NCBI GenBank assembly: GCA_965219125.1
Contig: CBDCMO010000002.1
Span: 186,001 to 250,000 of the forward strand
Reading direction: 5' to 3'
Length of the DNA stretch: 64,000 nucleotides
Origin: JBBSOK01 sp965219125
GTDB lineage: Bacteria > Bacteroidota > Bacteroidia > Flavobacteriales > Flavobacteriaceae
The notes below the pieces were generated by a model. The model worked only from the letters and a program-made list of their open reading frames with translations. It ran no database searches and was not told the DNA's origin. The position numbers and the translations under genes were made by a program. Positions 8,826 through 17,697 of this stretch are shown here, in pieces. The number at the start of each line of letters is the position of its first letter. Position 1 is the first letter of the stretch.

Positions 8826-11039
8826 TTAAAAAGCCATTTTCAAATTCACATTTATGCTTCGCCCAATGTTGAAAATGTTGTCCACCTTCAACCTTGAAAG
8901 ATGTGCTATGTAACTTTCATTGGTTAAATTTGTGACGTTAATCCCAAAATTAAATACAATTGGTTTTACGTCCAAACTTGTCCCAATACCTAAATTCACT
9001 AAATTATAACCTGCTGTATTTGTTTCAAAAGTGCTTACGTTATTTTGTTTAAATGTGTTTTCGTAAGCGACAAAAGCATAGCTCCTTTTCAATAAATTTC
9101 CATCATTAAATTCAACCCTAAACGTATTTTTTAATGTGTTGGCAGGTATTAATGGCAAGTAACCGCCATCTTTTAATTGTCCGGTAACTGTTTCAAAACT
9201 ACTTTCAAAATGCAACCAATCCAACGGATGTGGGTGAAGATGGAAACCAAATTCGCCACCATATAAAAATGCATTGTTTTGAAGATAATTAAAAACTTGG
9301 TTTCCATCAATCTCAGCGTTTGTTGGCGTTAAAAAGATATAGTTGCTCACCCCATTATAAAAACCATTTGCATATGCTTCTACGTGTTGATTTCTAAATT
9401 CCAAAGACGCATCTGCTTGAAAATTCTGCTCATTTGTTAAGGCAGCATTTCCAACTTCATATCGGTTGGTGCCTTCGTGAACGCCATTTGATGTAAGTTC
9501 AGCCAAGTTTGGGGCTCTAAAACCACTTGCCAAATTCAATCTGCTTGAGAGTTGGTCTGTAAAATCCAATTTTGCGCCAACCGCAGCTGTAAAACTGGTA
9601 TAATCCTTACTCAATTTTGGGATAAAATCTGCATTTGCGCTGTTGCGCGCAGACTCACTTTCAATACTTCGCGTGTCAAAACGAAGTCCTGCTTGAAAAT
9701 CTACTTTTTCTAAATGGTAATGCGTTGTTCCAAAAATTCCAAAATCGACAGTTTTTGCATTCGGAATCAAAATCTCTTCAGCTGCGTTTTCATTATTTTG
9801 AAACATTCCTTGAATCCCTGCTATTGTTTCAAATTTGCCAAATTGGGGTAAATTATATTTTACGTCGTAGTTAAAAGTATTCAACTTTAATCGAAGGGAA
9901 GGTGTTTCGGCATTTTCTCCATATTCCCTTCTATCATTATATAAATAGCCACCTTTAATATCTAAACTTGAATTTTTGAAATAGATATTATTTTCCAAAC
10001 TCAACACATTATTGTCAATTTCTTGAAAAGGGATTTCTAAATCCTTATTTCGGTTTTGATCGCCAATTTCTTCGGGAATGCCAATATTTGAACGATTATA
10101 ATTATAACGTAGTGTAGATTTAAGCTTGTTGCCTTGATATTGCACGCCCGTTTTAAAATCCTTTTCATTAAAACGGCTGTTTGTAACCCTATAATCATCG
10201 CCCGTTTTATAATCACTGTAAGCAGCATAAGCGCCACGAGCCAAGAATTTAAATTTTTCACCTGAAGTTTTAACGCCAACCGTTGTTGCGGTTGCCAATG
10301 TGTTTGAATAATACGTACTTTCAACATCGCCATTAACATCGCCCGCTTGTGCAAATTTTTCAGGATTTATATAAAGCACGCCGCCAAGCGCATCGCTGCC
10401 GTAAAGAAGACTTGCTGGGCCTTTTATTACTTCTACACTTTCAATTCCGGCTTCATTTATGCCCAAGCCGTGTTCATCGCCAAATTGCTGATTTTCCAAC
10501 CTAACGCCTTGCGTGTAAACCAAAACACGATTGCTGCTGAGTCCGCGGATTACAGGTTTGCCAATTCCGCCGCCAGTTGTAATTATTTCAACGCCTGCAA
10601 TTTTTGTAATACCATCTGCAAGCGTTGTGGCGCCTTGAGATTTTAGATCGTCCGTTGTTACACGTTCCACTTTCATTACGTTGTCGCTTTGAAGTTTGTG
10701 GAATGGAGTTGAAAGTATTACCGCTTCCATTTCAACAGCGCTTTGTGAAAGCTGCATATTTTTAGGAATATTTTTATTGCCGGAAAACTGAACTTTTTCT
10801 GAAATTGTAGCAAAACCAACAGATGAAAAAACTACCGTATAGTTTCCATCTGGAATATTTTTGATAGTATAATTTCCGTCCAAATCTGCCGCTGCGCCTT
10901 TCTCTAACTGCGGAAGATATATAGTTGCGGGAATAGGTTGGTTGTTTTCCGTTGTTGTTATTTTTCCCGAAAGGGAATTTTGTGCTGTTATTTTTGCAAC
11001 GCATAAAACAACAACCATACATATTATGATTTTTTTCAT
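8826..11039 (-). CDS. TonB-dependent outer membrane receptor, possible zinc/copper uptake
   Basis: A 737-residue protein with a signal peptide (about residues 1-19), a carboxypeptidase-regulatory-like domain (about 22-105), a plug domain (about 110-230, with VIRGLSSNRVLVY and VEVIKGPASLLYGSDALGG) and a 22-strand-type barrel ending in a terminal phenylalanine (VNLKMAF). The plug has QFGDEHG, as in metal-type receptors such as ZnuD, and the barrel has an HLHPHPLDWLHFES histidine cluster. A His/Cys-rich small exported protein is encoded just upstream. Zinc or copper transport is inferred from these; the family call itself is certain. The gene probably ends the run starting at 12223. Confidence 0.92.
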   Translation of the reverse strand: MKKIIICMVVVLCVAKITAQNSLSGKITTTENNQPIPATIYLPQLEKGAAADLDGNYTIKNIPDGNYTVVFSSVGFATISEKVQFSGNKNIPKNMQLSQSAVEMEAVILSTPFHKLQSDNVMKVERVTTDDLKSQGATTLADGITKIAGVEIITTGGGIGKPVIRGLSSNRVLVYTQGVRLENQQFGDEHGLGINEAGIESVEVIKGPASLLYGSDALGGVLYINPEKFAQAGDVNGDVESTYYSNTLATATTVGVKTSGEKFKFLARGAYAAYSDYKTGDDYRVTNSRFNEKDFKTGVQYQGNKLKSTLRYNYNRSNIGIPEEIGDQNRNKDLEIPFQEIDNNVLSLENNIYFKNSSLDIKGGYLYNDRREYGENAETPSLRLKLNTFNYDVKYNLPQFGKFETIAGIQGMFQNNENAAEEILIPNAKTVDFGIFGTTHYHLEKVDFQAGLRFDTRSIESESARNSANADFIPKLSKDYTSFTAAVGAKLDFTDQLSSRLNLASGFRAPNLAELTSNGVHEGTNRYEVGNAALTNEQNFQADASLEFRNQHVEAYANGFYNGVSNYIFLTPTNAEIDGNQVFNYLQNNAFLYGGEFGFHLHPHPLDWLHFESSFETVTGQLKDGGYLPLIPANTLKNTFRVEFNDGNLLKRSYAFVAYENTFKQNNVSTFETNTAGYNLVNLGIGTSLDVKPIVFNFGINVTNLTNESYIAHLSRLKVDNIFNIGRSINVNLKMAF

Positions 11040-11175
11040 TTGAATTCTTTTTTGAAAAGACTGAAATGCAAATCATTGTTTTAAGATAGAAATCTTCAAC
11101 AATAGGATTGAAAATAAAAATGCACTTCAAACTTTGTTAATTTGAAATTTTACTTAAAAGTGTACTAATTTGAAA

Positions 11176-11502
11176 TTAAGAAAGTTGCGGCGGACCACGT
11201 AAATAGAAATGATGTGCCCGATACTTTTCAACTGAAGAAAAATAATGAAAGCCAATTGTAGCATAAGAATGCAATGCAACTACTTCAAAATTTTGAAAAG
11301 TTGGATATTGAAAAGTGGAAAAATGAAAATCGCAAATTGAACAATTTGTTTTTTGCTTGTGAATATGCGCCGAGAAGTCGCTGCAAATTTTATGTTCGTG
11401 CTGCTCTAAAGAATGTGCAAATTGTATTGCGGAAGGTAATAGGAGCAGAGAAGCCAATAAAATTGCCGCCGTCGCTTTTTGTATTTTTATTTTTCCTAAC
11501 AT
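11176..11502 (-). CDS. Small exported His/Cys-rich protein with RGPP tail
   Basis: A 108-residue protein with a positively charged N-terminus and a hydrophobic signal segment (about residues 12-30), then a cluster of potential metal ligands: EQHEHKIC, HIHKQ and CSICDFHF (about residues 34-61), and the C-terminal motif LRGPPQLS. The gene overlaps the DUF6787-like gene by 7 nt and stands 136 nt before the TonB receptor. Small proteins of this plan precede metal-type TonB receptors in many Bacteroidota; binding or sensing a transition metal in the periplasm is an inference. Confidence 0.75.
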   Translation of the reverse strand: MLGKIKIQKATAAILLASLLLLPSAIQFAHSLEQHEHKICSDFSAHIHKQKTNCSICDFHFSTFQYPTFQNFEVVALHSYATIGFHYFSSVEKYRAHHFYLRGPPQLS

Positions 11503-11804
11503 TCTAAGGGAACAAAGGTAGATAAACCCATTCTACAAAGCATCATTTTTTCAAATTTCCAAAAAAATTCAAATTCCCCGAAAATCCAACCCATTGCAAT
11601 AAGAATTACTTGATATATTGGAAAAATGATGAGGATTCTAATTGGCCAATAAATATACCAACCCATATTTTTATGAATTCCCACAAATTCAATTATTGGC
11701 GCTGCTAATTTTGCGGCAGCACTGCCCGTTAATGCAAATACTATTAAGATAACGCAGACTTGCCAGTTAGATTCAATGTTCCACCGTTTCTTAAGGCCTT
11801 TCAT
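11496..11804 (-). CDS. DUF6787-like small membrane protein
   Basis: A 102-residue protein with two membrane helices (about residues 15-40 and 50-75) and a short tail rich in aromatic residues (FGEFEFFWKFEKMM). The N-terminal motif LKKRWNIESNWQ is conserved in a flavobacterial family that I believe is DUF6787. Its start codon shares a base with the stop of the upstream lipoprotein gene, so the two are translationally coupled. Function unknown. Confidence 0.75.
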   Translation of the reverse strand: MKGLKKRWNIESNWQVCVILIVFALTGSAAAKLAAPIIEFVGIHKNMGWYIYWPIRILIIFPIYQVILIAMGWIFGEFEFFWKFEKMMLCRMGLSTFVPLEC

Positions 11805-12223
11805 TACCTACCTCCAATAAATTTTTGATTGTACGTTTTTTGGAAATAAACAAAGTAATTATAGAGCAGATAATTTACATCTAGCCCATAACGGATAAAG
11901 GGATCGTAGTTTATTTCTTGTTCATATAGATTTCTATTTGCGCCAATGCCTCTAACTCTTGTATTATATTCCGTAGTCCAAATTTGATTTTTGGTCTCTA
12001 GATACGATATACCGTAATACCCTTTTGGTGGCTGTGAAAGTAACCAACTGCTGAAACCTGGTTCAATGATAATAATTTCATATTCCAAGCTATCATTTGC
12101 GATTCGGATGGTGTCATTCTTTGTGATTTTATCAGGATTTTTTACACCCATTGCGGGCTTTCCTGTATTACAACCATAAACAACCAGCATTAAAATTGAA
12201 ATATATAAAATTGCTTTTTTCAT
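11804..12223 (-). CDS. DUF6146-like lipoprotein
   Basis: A 139-residue lipoprotein: signal segment with lipobox VVYGC (Cys18), then a conserved domain with DSLEYEIIIIEPGFSSWL, the QPPKGYYG motif and EINYDPFIRYG near the end. This pattern fits the family I know as DUF6146, which is commonly coupled to a DUF6787 gene, as here. It heads the run 12223-11176 and probably continues into the TonB receptor. Function unknown. Confidence 0.78.
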   Translation of the reverse strand: MKKAILYISILMLVVYGCNTGKPAMGVKNPDKITKNDTIRIANDSLEYEIIIIEPGFSSWLLSQPPKGYYGISYLETKNQIWTTEYNTRVRGIGANRNLYEQEINYDPFIRYGLDVNYLLYNYFVYFQKTYNQKFIGGR

Positions 12224-12249
12224 AATTCAAAAATTTATAAAACAAAATT

Positions 12250-12289
12250 AACGCTTAACTCTCTAAATTCACTTGAAAAGTTAAGCGTT
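12250..12289 (-). terminator. Probable terminator of the DUF937 gene
   Basis: An 11-bp perfect inverted repeat, AACGCTTAACT with AGTTAAGCGTT, with an 18-nt loop, lies 27 nt beyond the DUF937 stop and before the DUF6146 start. On the minus strand it is followed by AT-rich sequence with several T runs. The long loop makes it a moderate candidate. Confidence 0.55.
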
Positions 12290-12315
12290 ATCAAAATTTA
12301 TAAATTTTAATTTTT

Positions 12316-12954
12316 CTACTTTCCGAAGAGACCTCCTAAAAGTCCACCTAGTCCACCTTTTTTGTTGCCACCTCCTAAAACCATTCCTGCAATATCGTCT
12401 ATTACGCTTCCATCTTTATTGCCATCTAAAAGAGATTCTATCATAGATTGTTGTTTGTGTTGTTTATCGCCACCACCCATAAGACCGCCCAGCAAGTCTC
12501 CCAGACCTGATTGAGTGTTTACGTTTTTCTGCTGTTTCTGCTTACCTAAATAACCAATAATAATTGGTGCCGCCACCGTTAATATCTTCATAACACTACT
12601 GGTGTTTAAACCTGATTTTTGCGAAATGGCCTGCACTGCATTATCTTGGCTACCGCCTAAAACGTGTCCCAAAATACCGGCACCATCTTGTTTGACATCT
12701 TCATCAACACCATTTTGAAAAAGACCGCTTAAATTATCTAAAATGCTACCATCGTGCTTATTATCTAGTGCACCCATTAAATTGGCCGCTCCACTTTCCG
12801 TACTTGCATTGCGTTTCATCGCGCCCATTAGAATTGGCATTGCCATTGCTACAACAGAGGCTGTCTTATCTTCGGGCTGATTTGTATCTTGGCTAATTCC
12901 ACCAATAATTTGTTTTCCAAGATCACTGTTTAATAGGTCTAAAATTCCTGACAT
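12316..12954 (-). CDS. DUF937 domain protein
   Basis: A 212-residue protein made of repeated glycine-rich helical segments, such as GAGILGHVLGGSQDN, KILTVAAPIIIGYLGKQ and DDIAGMVLGGG, ending in a run of GGLLGGL-type motifs. This is the typical DUF937 layout. There is no signal peptide or clear membrane span. The protein family has no established general role. It stands alone between serA and the receptor locus, with its own terminator. Confidence 0.88.
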   Translation of the reverse strand: MSGILDLLNSDLGKQIIGGISQDTNQPEDKTASVVAMAMPILMGAMKRNASTESGAANLMGALDNKHDGSILDNLSGLFQNGVDEDVKQDGAGILGHVLGGSQDNAVQAISQKSGLNTSSVMKILTVAAPIIIGYLGKQKQQKNVNTQSGLGDLLGGLMGGGDKQHKQQSMIESLLDGNKDGSVIDDIAGMVLGGGNKKGGLGGLLGGLFGK

Positions 12955-13069
12955 TTTTATTGATTTAAGTTAGCACTAATGAAGCAATATATAAAAATTT
13001 TGATTAAATTCTTTTCAAGGCAATTTAAAAGGTAAGTTACTTATAATTAAAACCTTAAATTCAAATATT

Positions 13070-14020
13070 CTATTTTAAAATTGAAATTATTTGTGAAGCC
13101 AATTCAGTACCTATTCTATCCTGGGCTTCATTAGTTGCTGCTCCAATATGCGGTGTTAAGGATATTTTTCCGTTCATCAATACTTTCATTGCTGGGGTTG
13201 GCTCATTTTGAAAAGTATCTAGAGCGGCGAAAGATAATTTTCCACTTTCCAATGCTTCAATTACAGCATTTTCATCTATTACACCGCCACGAGCGCAGTT
13301 TACAATTGCCGCACCATTTTTCATTTGTGAAATTTCATTTTTACCTATAACAAATTGCGGTTGCGCCGGAACGTGCAATGAAATAAAATCGCTGTGTTTG
13401 ATAAGTTCTTCAACAGGTTCAGTTTTTATTTTTAAGGTTATTTCTTGTCCGTCATAAAAATCCAACGTAATATCTGCTTCACCAACTTGGTTATCACTTG
13501 CAATTACTTTCATACCACAACCTAAAGCAATTTTGGCAACATCACGACCGATGCGTCCGAAGCCAATAATACCGATGGTTTTCCCTCGTAACTCGCGTCC
13601 GCCAGCATAATTTTTCTTCAAAGCATTAAATTTTGTATCACCATCTAGAGGCATATTTCGGTTTGCATCATGTAAAAAGCGAACGCCACCAAAAAGATGC
13701 GCAAAAACTAATTCTGCAACCGAATTAGACGAAGATGCAGGTGTGTTGATTACGTGCAAACCTTGCTCACGCGCATATTTAACATCGATATTATCCATAC
13801 CAACACCGCCACGACCTATAATTTTTATGGTTTCACATTCATCAATAATATTTTTTCTAACTTCTGTAGCGCTTCTTACTAAGATAACATCAATTTTATG
13901 CTCTTTGATGTATTTAACCAATTGTTCTTGCGCGACGTGCGTCGTAATTACTTCAAATCCTGCATTTTCTAAGGCTTTTACACCACTTTTTGAAATTCCG
14001 TCGTTTGCTAATACTTTCAT
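13070..14020 (-). CDS. serA: D-3-phosphoglycerate dehydrogenase
   Basis: A 316-residue NAD-dependent D-2-hydroxyacid dehydrogenase: substrate-domain motif GRGGVGMDNID, nucleotide-binding GFGRIGRD, the ARGGVIDE catalytic segment, and the catalytic histidine in TPHIGAAT. It oxidises 3-phosphoglycerate to 3-phosphohydroxypyruvate, the first step of serine synthesis. It is the short form without the C-terminal ACT domain, so serine feedback through ACT is not expected. serC lies 60 nt upstream on the same strand, which supports the assignment over other hydroxyacid dehydrogenases. Confidence 0.92.
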   Translation of the reverse strand: MKVLANDGISKSGVKALENAGFEVITTHVAQEQLVKYIKEHKIDVILVRSATEVRKNIIDECETIKIIGRGGVGMDNIDVKYAREQGLHVINTPASSSNSVAELVFAHLFGGVRFLHDANRNMPLDGDTKFNALKKNYAGGRELRGKTIGIIGFGRIGRDVAKIALGCGMKVIASDNQVGEADITLDFYDGQEITLKIKTEPVEELIKHSDFISLHVPAQPQFVIGKNEISQMKNGAAIVNCARGGVIDENAVIEALESGKLSFAALDTFQNEPTPAMKVLMNGKISLTPHIGAATNEAQDRIGTELASQIISILK

Positions 14021-14080
14021 TTATTTGTATTTAATTATAAGATAAATTTAATTTTGCGTACTGCGTACTCTTTACTTTTT

Positions 14081-15148
14081 TTAACCTTCTTTCTCAAGTT
14101 GCTTCATTACATCTACCAAAACCTGGACACTTTCCAATGGCAAAGCGTTGTACATTGAAGCTCGATAGCCGCCAACACTTCTGTGACCACTCAAACCGCT
14201 TATTCCAGATGCTTTCCACATTTTATCAAATTTTTCAGTATGCGCTTCATCAACCAAATTAAAGGTGGGATTCATTTTAGAACGGTCTTCTTTATTTGCA
14301 ACAAAACCTGTAAATAAAGGATTTCTATCAATTTCAGAATACATAAGATGTGCTTTTGCATCATTTCTTTTTTCAATTGCTGCAACGCCGCCAAAATCTT
14401 TTAACCATTGTAAAGTCAACATTGTAACGTAAACTGGAAAAACCGGCGGTGTGTTAAACATACTTTCCTTTTCTATATGAATTTTATAATCCATCATGGA
14501 AGGAATTGCACGCTGAACCTTACCCAAAACCTCTTCTTTAATTACAACTAAGGTTGCGCCCGCCGGACCCATATTTTTTTGAGCACCAGCATAAATAATA
14601 TCGAATTTAGAAAAATCTAAAACCCGTGAAAAAATATCACTACTCATATCACAAATCATTGGGACGTTAGTCTCAGGAAATTCGTGCATTTGCGTACCGA
14701 AAATAGTATTGTTACTTGTGCAGTGAAAATAATCTGCATCAGTTGGAATATTATATCCTTTTGGAATGTAATTGAAATTATCTGGTTTTGAAGAACCAAC
14801 CTCAACCACTTCGCCAAAAAGTTTTGCTTCCTTGATTGCATTGTTGGACCACGTTCCTGTATTTAAATAAGCACCTTTTTTGGCCAACATATTGTAAGCA
14901 ACCATTAAAAATTGCATACTTGCACCACCACCTAAAAATATAGCTTTATAGCCTTTATCTTGCAGATTTAAATGTTCTAAAGCCAGCGCACAAGCACTGT
15001 CCATAACCGCAACAAAATCTTTACTTCGGTGCGAAATTTCTAAGAGTGAAAGGTTTAAATTGTTGAAATTTAAAACAGCCTCGGAAGCTTGTTTAAGAAC
15101 AGGTTGCGGCAATATGCAGGGTCCGGCACTAAAGTTATGCATTTTCAT
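14081..15148 (-). CDS. serC: Phosphoserine aminotransferase
   Basis: A 355-residue PLP enzyme beginning MHNFSAGPCILPQPVL, the class V aminotransferase SerC opening. The PLP lysine is K191 in AGAQKNMGPAG; GGGASMQF and the C-terminal SVGGYRASMYNALP motif are intact. It converts 3-phosphohydroxypyruvate to phosphoserine (and can act in pyridoxine synthesis). It lies directly before serA; serB is not in the window. The acyl-CoA reductase gene is 130 nt upstream on the same strand. Confidence 0.95.
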   Translation of the reverse strand: MKMHNFSAGPCILPQPVLKQASEAVLNFNNLNLSLLEISHRSKDFVAVMDSACALALEHLNLQDKGYKAIFLGGGASMQFLMVAYNMLAKKGAYLNTGTWSNNAIKEAKLFGEVVEVGSSKPDNFNYIPKGYNIPTDADYFHCTSNNTIFGTQMHEFPETNVPMICDMSSDIFSRVLDFSKFDIIYAGAQKNMGPAGATLVVIKEEVLGKVQRAIPSMMDYKIHIEKESMFNTPPVFPVYVTMLTLQWLKDFGGVAAIEKRNDAKAHLMYSEIDRNPLFTGFVANKEDRSKMNPTFNLVDEAHTEKFDKMWKASGISGLSGHRSVGGYRASMYNALPLESVQVLVDVMKQLEKEG

Positions 15149-15278
15149 AAGTTGGATTTATTTGGAGATTGTAAAATAAAGTTGAAAATTATGTTAAGGT
15201 TGAAGGTTATTTTTAAATTTATTATGATGCAAAGGTGCTAAATTAGAATGAATTGAATGTAAAAATTAGCATAACTTA

Positions 15279-16340
15279 TTAAGAGAGTTTCAACAGAAAA
15301 GACATTGTGTCAACTCCATCCGCATAATCAGATAATGAAGGGTTTTGAGCTTTGCCAAATGCTATTTCATTTTCAAATAAGCCGTTTGAAACAATACATT
15401 GAATGTTCACTTTTTCAGAATTCAACTTTTCTTTTAATGTTGAAATGTCTTTATATTTTTCATAAAACACAACTGAAATTGGAGATGAAAAACCTGCATC
15501 TTCTTTTAGCAACATAAATTCATTATCCAATAAATTTATATTGCTCATTAAATAAACCGCTTTATTGTAATCGTAATTGTTGATGTATTTGTGGTTGTTT
15601 ATTATTTCTTTCCAAGAAAACATCGGATTGAAAAAATGCTGAAATTCATAATTTTCAGGAATGTAGATTTTGGAAACGTTGCGACAACCCAAACCGAAAT
15701 ATGTAAATATATCATCAGCTAGCAATTTCATTTCGGCTTCGGTTTCATTACATTGTAAGACTGCTACCGAATTTCTGTTTTTTCTAATGATATTGGGATA
15801 TTTCCCGAAGTAATAATCAAAATATCGTGCAGTATTATTACTTCCCGTTGCAATTACGGCGTCGAATGACGTTAGTTTTTCTTCGGTAAATTGAATATAT
15901 TCTGAAAATCTTGGTTCAATTTCAATTAAAACATCTGCCAAAAATGGCAGCAATAATTTATCATTCGATGAAAGTTTGCAAAGAACTTTATTACCACTTA
16001 TTAAGACACATAGAAAATCATGAAATCCAACAAGCGGAATATTTCCAGCCATTATAATAGCAACGGTTTTGGGTTTATTATTTTCTTCAATGGTATATTT
16101 TGAAATCCAATCTGTAAGATTTTCTGTATTTAAAGCATCTGCCCAGCTTTTCAGTGCAAACCGAACATTTTCTTTAGTAAACCAGCCGTTGTGATGATGC
16201 AGTTTTTCAACTAAAGAATTTAATTGTTGAGTAGTTTCAGATTTAGTTGAAATAGGATTTGTTTTTAATTCCGAAGAACAAAATTCCTTCAAAAAGGTTC
16301 CCAAGGCTGAAAAGGCATTAATTCTTTCAGGTAATTGCAT
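15279..16340 (-). CDS. LuxC-family acyl-CoA reductase-like protein
   Basis: A protein of about 353 residues related to LuxC acyl-CoA reductases, which make fatty aldehydes from acyl-CoA or acyl-ACP. Recognisable parts are the nucleotide-binding segment VAIIMAGNIPLVGFHDFLC, the ATGSNNTARYF segment, and the cysteine in GLGCRNVSKIY, the likely acyl acceptor. The frame opens at 16370, but the homologous region starts at the internal MQLPERINAFSALG, so 16340 is preferred; this also frees the divergent ferredoxin promoter. In flavobacteria this gene commonly sits beside a dicluster ferredoxin and serCA, as here; its physiological substrate is unknown. Confidence 0.8.
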   Translation of the reverse strand: MQLPERINAFSALGTFLKEFCSSELKTNPISTKSETTQQLNSLVEKLHHHNGWFTKENVRFALKSWADALNTENLTDWISKYTIEENNKPKTVAIIMAGNIPLVGFHDFLCVLISGNKVLCKLSSNDKLLLPFLADVLIEIEPRFSEYIQFTEEKLTSFDAVIATGSNNTARYFDYYFGKYPNIIRKNRNSVAVLQCNETEAEMKLLADDIFTYFGLGCRNVSKIYIPENYEFQHFFNPMFSWKEIINNHKYINNYDYNKAVYLMSNINLLDNEFMLLKEDAGFSSPISVVFYEKYKDISTLKEKLNSEKVNIQCIVSNGLFENEIAFGKAQNPSLSDYADGVDTMSFLLKLS

Positions 16341-16347
16341 AGTATTT

Positions 16348-16378
16348 TTGGTGTTGCCCTTAATAGGCATTAAATTTG
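16348..16378 (+). promoter_or_regulatory. Bacteroidota-type promoter of the ferredoxin gene
   Basis: TTG at 16348-16350 and TAAATTTG at 16371-16378 with a 20-nt spacer match the -33/-7 consensus TTG-N17-23-TAnnTTTG. The expected start is near 16386, giving a leader of about 18 nt before the ferredoxin ATG at 16404. Confidence 0.6.
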
Positions 16379-16403
16379 CGGCAAAGTTAGAAAAGAAAAA
16401 GCT

Positions 16404-16757
16404 ATGGCAATTATAATAACAGATGAATGTATAAATTGCGGCGCCTGCGAGCCAGAGTGTCCAAACACAGCAATTTATGAAGGTGCAGACGATTGGCGCT
16501 ATGCAGATGGAACCGATTTAACAGGAAAGGCCATTTATCCCAGTGGAAAAGAAGTTGATGCGCAAGAAACGCACGAACCTATCAGTGATGAAATTTATTA
16601 TATAGTTCCAGGTAAGTGCACAGAGTGTAAAGGTTTTCACGAAGAACCACAGTGTGCAGCAGTTTGTCCTGTTGATTGTTGCGTGCCCGATGAAGATAAT
16701 GTGGAAACTGATGCCGAACTTTTGGCCAAACAAGCATTTATGCACCACGATAAATAA
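16404..16757 (+). CDS. 4Fe-4S dicluster ferredoxin
   Basis: A 117-residue ferredoxin with a first cluster motif CINCGACEPECPNTAIY near the N-terminus and a second set CTECKGFHEEPQCAAVCP (about residues 72-89), followed by VDCC. The insertion between the second-cluster cysteines is typical of the Alvin-type two-[4Fe-4S] ferredoxins. It is a small soluble electron carrier. It is divergent from the acyl-CoA reductase-like gene, with which it may be functionally linked, and ends before a strong terminator. Confidence 0.92.
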   Translation: MAIIITDECINCGACEPECPNTAIYEGADDWRYADGTDLTGKAIYPSGKEVDAQETHEPISDEIYYIVPGKCTECKGFHEEPQCAAVCPVDCCVPDEDNVETDAELLAKQAFMHHDK

Positions 16758-16778
16758 AGCTGTTTTGTTTAAAAAATT

Positions 16779-16815
16779 AAAAGGCCCAGCAAAAATTGCA
16801 GGGCCTTTTTTATTT
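16779..16815 (+). terminator. Rho-independent terminator of the ferredoxin gene
   Basis: AAAAGGCCC pairs with GGGCCTTTT around a 13-nt loop that can itself fold (GCAAAAATTGC), followed by TTTATTTATTTT. It lies 21 nt after the ferredoxin stop. Confidence 0.85.
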
Positions 16816-16919
16816 ATTTTCTCCGATTTTTAATTTATTCCTTTTTAAGACCTTTTCTGTTCTTCATTTTCTGATTTTCTTTCATCATTTGTTGTTTGTT
16901 ATCAGAATTTGAATTGGTT

Positions 16920-17441
16920 TCACGCATTGGCTTGATTCCGCCAGTTTCCAACAAGGCATATTTTTGTAGCAACTATGGTATCGGTCTTTGGATCGTAATT
17001 TTCAACAATAAAGCTGCCATTAGCATCAAAATAACCTAAAGAACTCTTATTGTCCATAAATAAAATATAATACCCATTTTTGGATGAAGGTCTCAAAATA
17101 CCGTTTTGACCATTTGGCGAAGTGCTGGTCATATTTCTTAATCTATAACCATTATTCTCTTTTTCAAACATAAAATTTGAACCACTATTACTATATGTCT
17201 CGTTTATTTGAACATCCATAGGCTTAACAGATGCCATTTGGTTTGTTTGATTTGCATCAGATATTTTTAAATCAACATTTTCTGTTTGCGTTTTAGTAAC
17301 ATCCTTTTTGTAAACTTTTGTGCCGGTATTATCCTTAACATTTGTTTTCGTAGTTACAGTTTCTTTTACTTCGTTTTTATTTTCTTGTGCAAAAGACATT
17401 GTACCAATTGCTAGTGCAGCCATAATCAATAATTTTTTCAT
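16920..17441 (-). CDS. Secreted protein of unknown function, C-terminus apparently frameshifted
   Basis: The open frame gives 173 residues: a signal peptide (MKKLLIMAALAIGTMSFA), a Thr/Lys/Val-rich segment shared with the neighbour at 17698-18171, then a beta-rich domain with YILFMDNKSSLGYFDANGSF. The frame ends in GNWRNQANA, but removing one base from the A5 run at 16961-16965 joins ..TIVATK to an open frame, YALLETGGIKPMRETNSN and then a basic helical tail ending GLKKE at 16835. That tail reads like real coding sequence, so the gene is likely either mutated or affected by a homopolymer sequencing error. Function unknown. Confidence 0.7.
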   Translation of the reverse strand: MKKLLIMAALAIGTMSFAQENKNEVKETVTTKTNVKDNTGTKVYKKDVTKTQTENVDLKISDANQTNQMASVKPMDVQINETYSNSGSNFMFEKENNGYRLRNMTSTSPNGQNGILRPSSKNGYYILFMDNKSSLGYFDANGSFIVENYDPKTDTIVATKICLVGNWRNQANA

Positions 17442-17697
17442 AATTTATTATTTTAATAGGTTTAATTGTTATAATGCAAAATTATATGAAATAATTATAA
17501 ATATTTTTAAATAAATATATAAAACTCTATTAAAATTTTGAGTAATCATTAAACTATTAATTTCGCATTTTCTTCTTAAATGCTAAAACCATGCCATAAA
17601 ATTAAAAGCGTCCGTATATATTGAGAAAACATAAAAAAAGAATTAAATTCAATTAAGAATTCAATCCTTTTTATAATTACAAAAAATTGGTAAAAGT

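Noticed and set aside
9635..10646. Frames on both strands inside the TonB receptor gene
   Set aside because: Shadows of the receptor; the receptor frame has a complete domain series.
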